Made by a program: the position numbers and the translations under genes. 64,000 bases of DNA from QHXQ01 sp038322995 (GTDB lineage Bacteria > Acidobacteriota > Blastocatellia > Pyrinomonadales > Pyrinomonadaceae). Below the pieces are notes generated by a model. It was not told the origin of the DNA and searched no databases. It saw only the letters and a program-made list of their open reading frames with translations. Every line of letters starts with the position of its first letter. The first letter of the stretch is position 1. The DNA lies in assembly GCA_038322995.1 (NCBI GenBank), contig JBBQGM010000004.1, positions 1 to 64,000 on the forward strand. The letters run 5' to 3'. Positions 60,569 through 64,000 of this stretch are shown one piece after another.

Positions 60569-62278
60569 ATGGAGCGAGAAAGTTTGGAAATGGATGTGGT
60601 GTTCGTCGGCGCGGGGCCGGCGAATCTGAGCGGTGCGTTGCACCTGGCGCGGCTGGTGAAGGCGCATAACGAGGCGGTCGCGGCCGGCACGCGACCGGGG
60701 CCACCGCTTGGCGAGATCGAGATTGGCGTGATCGAGAAGGGCGCGCATGTCGGGGCGCACATTCTGTCGGGCGCGGTGATGGACCCGCGTGCGCTCAAAG
60801 AGTTGATCCCGGATTTCATCGAACAGGGCGCGCCGGTCGAGTCGCCGGTGAAGGAAGACTTTTTTCTCTATCTCACGAAGACGCGCGCGCTCCGTTCGCC
60901 GCTCACGCCGCCACCGCTCAAAAATCATGGCTACTACATCGTCTCCCTAAACAAGTTGACCGCGTGGCTGGGCGAGCAATGCGAAGCGGCGGGCGTTAAT
61001 ATCTTTCCCGAATTCCCCGGCGCGGAGATGCTCTACGATGAGCAAGACCGCGTCATCGGCGTCCGCACCGGCGACAAAGGCCTTGATAAAGAGGGCAAAC
61101 CAAAAGCGAACTATGAGCCTGGTGTTGATCTGCTGGCGAAAGTGACGGTGTTAGGCGAAGGCCCGCGTGGCTCGCTGACCAAACAATTAACACAGCGCCT
61201 AAATTTGAACGACGGGCGCGAGCCGCAGGTCTATAGCATCGGCGTGAAGGAATTGTGGGAGTTGCCCGATGATCGCTACCCGGCGGGGCGGGTGACGCAT
61301 ACGCTTGGCTATCCGTCCGACCCGCACACATATGGCGGCGGCTGGATCTACGGGCTGCAAAATCGCATCGTCAACCTCGGTTACGTGACCGGGCTTGACT
61401 ATCACGATCCGTTGCTTGATCCGCACGCGGAGTTTCAACGCTTTAAGCAACATCCGTTCGTGACCAAATTGCTCGAAGGCGGCAAACTCTTGCGCTATGG
61501 CGCAAAGACCATCGCGGCCGGCGGCTATCACGCGATGCCGCAACTCTACGCCGATGGGGTGCTGCTCGTCGGCGACTGTGCGGGCTTTCTCAATTCGCAA
61601 CGGCTCAAGGGCATTCATACTGCGATCAAAAGCGGCATGCTGGCCGCCGAGACGATCTTCGCGGCGCTCGTCGCGGGCGATTATTCCGCGCGGCAGTTAA
61701 AGCAATATGAAGAGTTGGTGGGGGCGAGTTGGATCATGCCGGAGTTGCGGCGGGTGAGAAATTTTCACGCCGGTTTCAAACGCGGCCGCTGGTTGGGCAT
61801 GGCCAACGCGGGGCTGCAGTTCATCACGGGCGGACGGTCGTGGGGGCTGTTTGATCGCGCCAACGCCGCGCCGGGGCACGTCGCCATGCGCAAGCTTGCG
61901 GACTATGGTTATAAAGGCGATGCGCTGGCACAGCGCTACGATGGGCTGCGTTTCGATGGCAAGGTGACGTTTAATAAATTAACCGACGTGTACCACGCCG
62001 CCGTTGGGCACGACGAGGATCAGCCTGTGCATTTGCACGTGCTCGACACAGACATCTGCGCGACGCGCTGTGCGGAAGAGTATGGCAACCCGTGTCAGCG
62101 ATTCTGCCCGGCGGCCGTTTATGAAATGGTGGAAGATAGTGCAGCCGGGCGGCGGCGCTTGCAGATCAATTTCTCGAACTGCGTCCACTGCAAGACCTGC
62201 GACATCATGGACCCGTATCAGATCATCAACTGGGTCACGCCTGAAGGCGGCGGCGGGCCGGACTACAAGAATATGTAA
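60569..62278 (+). CDS. Electron transfer flavoprotein-ubiquinone oxidoreductase
   Basis: A 569-residue ETF-QO. The N-terminal FAD motif is VFVGAGPANLS. The central domain contains GLDYHDPLLDPHAEFQRFK (ETF-QO type) and the second FAD/quinone region with LLVGDCAGFLNSQRLKGIH. The C-terminal ferredoxin domain supplies the 4Fe-4S ligands in CQRFCPAAVYE and CVHCKTCDIMDP. It passes electrons from fatty or amino acid oxidation to the membrane quinone. ETF alpha/beta genes are not in the window. Divergent from the DUF255 gene. Confidence 0.93.
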   Translation: MERESLEMDVVFVGAGPANLSGALHLARLVKAHNEAVAAGTRPGPPLGEIEIGVIEKGAHVGAHILSGAVMDPRALKELIPDFIEQGAPVESPVKEDFFLYLTKTRALRSPLTPPPLKNHGYYIVSLNKLTAWLGEQCEAAGVNIFPEFPGAEMLYDEQDRVIGVRTGDKGLDKEGKPKANYEPGVDLLAKVTVLGEGPRGSLTKQLTQRLNLNDGREPQVYSIGVKELWELPDDRYPAGRVTHTLGYPSDPHTYGGGWIYGLQNRIVNLGYVTGLDYHDPLLDPHAEFQRFKQHPFVTKLLEGGKLLRYGAKTIAAGGYHAMPQLYADGVLLVGDCAGFLNSQRLKGIHTAIKSGMLAAETIFAALVAGDYSARQLKQYEELVGASWIMPELRRVRNFHAGFKRGRWLGMANAGLQFITGGRSWGLFDRANAAPGHVAMRKLADYGYKGDALAQRYDGLRFDGKVTFNKLTDVYHAAVGHDEDQPVHLHVLDTDICATRCAEEYGNPCQRFCPAAVYEMVEDSAAGRRRLQINFSNCVHCKTCDIMDPYQIINWVTPEGGGGPDYKNM

Positions 62279-62300
62279 AAGCCGTGAATCGTGAATAGGG

Positions 62301-62319
62301 AAATCGAATCTTTCGATTT
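62301..62319. terminator. Hairpin between convergent etf-qo and rpoZ
   Basis: An 8-bp stem (AAATCGAA at 62301-62308 with TTCGATTT at 62312-62319) has a 3-base loop and is followed rightward by ACGACTTTTT. Its right arm overlaps the rpoZ stop codon. It lies next to a GTGAATCGTGAAT word repeat (62283-62295) similar to that at 55080. Confidence 0.5.
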
Positions 62320-62569
62320 ACGACTTTTTCAGCGCGCACTCTGGCTCAATGAACGCGAATGTGACCTTGCCCCGTTGCACTTCTTCGAGGGCGACGCGCG
62401 TAGGTTTGTGATTTTGCAGATCAAGCGCGGCGCGCGGCCGCGCGCCGCATTGCAGTTGCTTGCTACGTTGGGCCGCCACGATGATCATGCGGTATTTGGA
62501 ATCCAGTGCCAGTTGTTCGTCAGGCCCCGGCACGGTCTGCTCTGCCTGTTCCACTTTTGCTTTAACCAT
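62318..62569 (-). CDS. rpoZ: RNA polymerase omega subunit
   Basis: An 83-residue omega subunit with the conserved DSKYRMIIVAAQRSKQLQ helix and HKPTRVALEEVQRGKVTF. It helps assembly of the beta' subunit. It follows gmk on the same strand, the classic yicC-gmk-rpoZ order. Confidence 0.9.
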   Translation of the reverse strand: MVKAKVEQAEQTVPGPDEQLALDSKYRMIIVAAQRSKQLQCGARPRAALDLQNHKPTRVALEEVQRGKVTFAFIEPECALKKS

Positions 62570-62655
62570 AGTTTATCTTTAAACCTCACAATGCCAGCCG
62601 TTACTATTTCTGAGCGGTTTGCCGCGCGCAAGTTAGTGCGTCGGTTTCCAGGTTA

Positions 62656-63327
62656 TCAACGGGGCGCAGGGAAGGTCGCCAGCACCCGTTGCGCCGTCGT
62701 CTCTTGTCGCCTGCGTTCGGCGCGGGCCGCATAGACGATAGCCGCGAGTTGCGCCGCCGCGCGCTCGACCTCGTCGTTCAGCACCACGTAATCAAACTTT
62801 CTGTATTGCTCGATCTCCGCGCGGGCATTGCGCAAGCGCAGGGCGAGCGCGTCGCGACTTTCCGACTTGCGGGCGATCAAGCGTAGACGCAGGAGTTCGT
62901 AGGACGGCGGCAGGATGAAGATGTTCACCGCGGCAAATGCTAGTTGGCGCACTGCGGTCGCGCCCTGTACGTCGATCTCAAGGATCACGTCGTGCCCGGC
63001 GGCCAGTTCACGCTCGACGACCGGGCGCGACGTGCCATAGTAATGCCCATGCACGACGGCCCACTCGATAAATTCATTGCGCGCGCGGGCTGCATCAAAG
63101 GCGGCGGGCGTGACGAAGAAATAATGCACGCCCTCTTGTTCGCCGGCGCGGGGGGCGCGCGTCGTCCAGGAGACGGAATAACCAAGCCGGGGCACGTCGG
63201 GCAGGATGCGGCGGATGAGTGTCCCTTTGCCACCGCCCGACGGCGAACTGATGACGAAGAGGATACCGCGCTCGCCTGACGCGACAGCTTGCGGCGCGAT
63301 TGTCGCCGCCGACGGCTCGTCACTCAA
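62656..63327 (-). CDS. gmk: Guanylate kinase
   Basis: A 223-residue GMP kinase with P-loop SSPSGGGKGTL (about 28-38), the GMP-binding segment SVSWTTRAPRAGE and EFIEWAVVHGHYYG, and EIDVQGATAVR. It has an N-terminal extension of about 20 residues and makes GDP. The TTG start overlaps the yicC stop by 8 bp, with GGGAGC upstream. Confidence 0.95.
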   Translation of the reverse strand: MSDEPSAATIAPQAVASGERGILFVISSPSGGGKGTLIRRILPDVPRLGYSVSWTTRAPRAGEQEGVHYFFVTPAAFDAARARNEFIEWAVVHGHYYGTSRPVVERELAAGHDVILEIDVQGATAVRQLAFAAVNIFILPPSYELLRLRLIARKSESRDALALRLRNARAEIEQYRKFDYVVLNDEVERAAAQLAAIVYAARAERRRQETTAQRVLATFPAPR

Positions 63328-64000
63328 TATTCTGTACCTGCTCCCTTAGTTTTTCGCCCTCGGCTTTGATGATAAGGGCGGCCTCTTTGATCGTAAGGTC
63401 GGTGGCTTTCGAGAGGACCGTGTTGGCCTCGCGGTTCAATTCCTGCAAGAGAAAGTCGAGCCGTTTGCCGGTCTCGCCTGCGCCGTCGATGCTGGCGCGA
63501 AATTGCTGTACGTGGCTGCGCAGCCGCGTCAACTCTTCCGTGATGTCGCTTCGGTCGGCGAGGTAGGCCACTTCTTGCGCGAGCCGGCCTTGATCAAGTT
63601 CGACGATCTCAAGACCGTCGCGCGCCAGCAGTTCACTGATGCGCCGTTGCAAGCGGGCGCGATAACCGTCAACCATCCCGGCGGTCACCGCTTCGATGAT
63701 CGGTATCTGCGCTTCGATGCGATCTAAGCGCGCGTGCATCTCGGCCGCGAGCGCCGCGCCTTCCTGCGCGCGCATCCGGTTCAATTCGGCCAGCGCTTCA
63801 TCGAGCGCGTGACCGACGGCCGCGATCATCTCGGCGCTCAAATTGCCTTCGCGCACGGGCTGCATCACGCCGGGCAGACGCGCCAGCACGTTCACGTCCG
63901 GCTCTCCGGTCAGCGTGAATTCCTGTTGCAACTCGCGCATCGCCGCGATATAGCCCGACACCAACGGCCGGTTGATCTCGTAAGCCACCTCGCCCGCGCG
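63320..64000 (-). CDS. yicC: YicC family protein (5'-truncated by the window edge)
   Basis: A partial gene. About 226 codons are visible, and the frame stays open to the right end of the window, so the N-terminal part (about 65 residues) is missing. Visible segments include GKRLDFLLQELNREANTV, the YicC/DUF1732 C-terminal signature, and a helical middle region. YicC is a conserved endoribonuclease-family protein. It is the first visible gene of yicC-gmk-rpoZ. Confidence 0.9.
   Translation of the reverse strand, partial: RAGEVAYEINRPLVSGYIAAMRELQQEFTLTGEPDVNVLARLPGVMQPVREGNLSAEMIAAVGHALDEALAELNRMRAQEGAALAAEMHARLDRIEAQIPIIEAVTAGMVDGYRARLQRRISELLARDGLEIVELDQGRLAQEVAYLADRSDITEELTRLRSHVQQFRASIDGAGETGKRLDFLLQELNREANTVLSKATDLTIKEAALIIKAEGEKLREQVQNIE

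Overview
The window is high-GC DNA with long, gap-poor genes. It most likely comes from a phototrophic acidobacterium of the Chloracidobacterium type (Blastocatellia). The main evidence is a complete set of magnesium-chelatase genes for (bacterio)chlorophyll synthesis. A menaquinol:cytochrome c reductase with split cytochrome b, an aa3-type oxidase, a pyruvate dehydrogenase and short GC-rich housekeeping operons lie in the same window. The phylum assignment is inferred from gene content; there is no rRNA gene here to test it.

Layout. 1-3.7 kb: inverted-repeat element, then a two-gene M16 peptidase pair and a secreted HEAT protein. 3.8-9.5 kb: UbiD decarboxylase, an orphan sensor kinase, prepilin peptidase and a PBP4-type carboxypeptidase. 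9.6-11.7 kb: TolC-like outer-membrane protein. 12.1-15.8 kb: gap-pgk-tpiA-secG followed by tRNA-Leu(GAG). 15.9-18 kb: a low-complexity secreted protein and an SDR dehydrogenase. 18-24.2 kb: magnesium chelatase, encoded as a BchI-BchD fusion followed by BchH in two pieces, with the C-terminal piece upstream of the N-terminal piece. 24.2-40.6 kb: glutaredoxin-like protein, then a long co-directional respiratory block (Rieske, two cytochrome b halves, an eight-haem cytochrome c of about 1,200 residues, cupredoxin lipoprotein, CtaB, CoxII, CoxI, two CoxIII paralogues, CoxIV, small accessory proteins, DUF420 protein, HEAT/barrel-sandwich protein). 40.6-44.3 kb: ferredoxin, glycine-zipper stress protein, M14 peptidase and a 48-residue membrane protein. 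44.9-50.2 kb: FtsH, an Mrr_N-type putative nuclease and MutS. 50.3-56.3 kb: cation efflux, EamA transporter and pdhA-pdhB-pdhC. 57-60.4 kb: Asn/Thr-rich lipoprotein, RNase D-like exonuclease and a thioredoxin-domain DUF255 protein. 60.5-64 kb: ETF-quinone oxidoreductase, rpoZ, gmk and a partial yicC.

How the parts fit together. PDH and ETF-QO feed electrons to the quinone pool. The Rieske/cytochrome b/multihaem complex passes them to cytochrome c or cupredoxin, and the aa3 oxidase reduces oxygen. The chelatase makes Mg-protoporphyrin for the photosynthetic pigment. Several spacers carry hairpins built from short repeated words. These look like a class of small dispersed intergenic elements.

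The observation most worth pursuing is the swapped, split BchH next to the I-D fusion. Next are the eight-haem cytochrome, the intergenic hairpins, the Mrr-like nuclease overlapping mutS and the HEAT/barrel-sandwich membrane protein.
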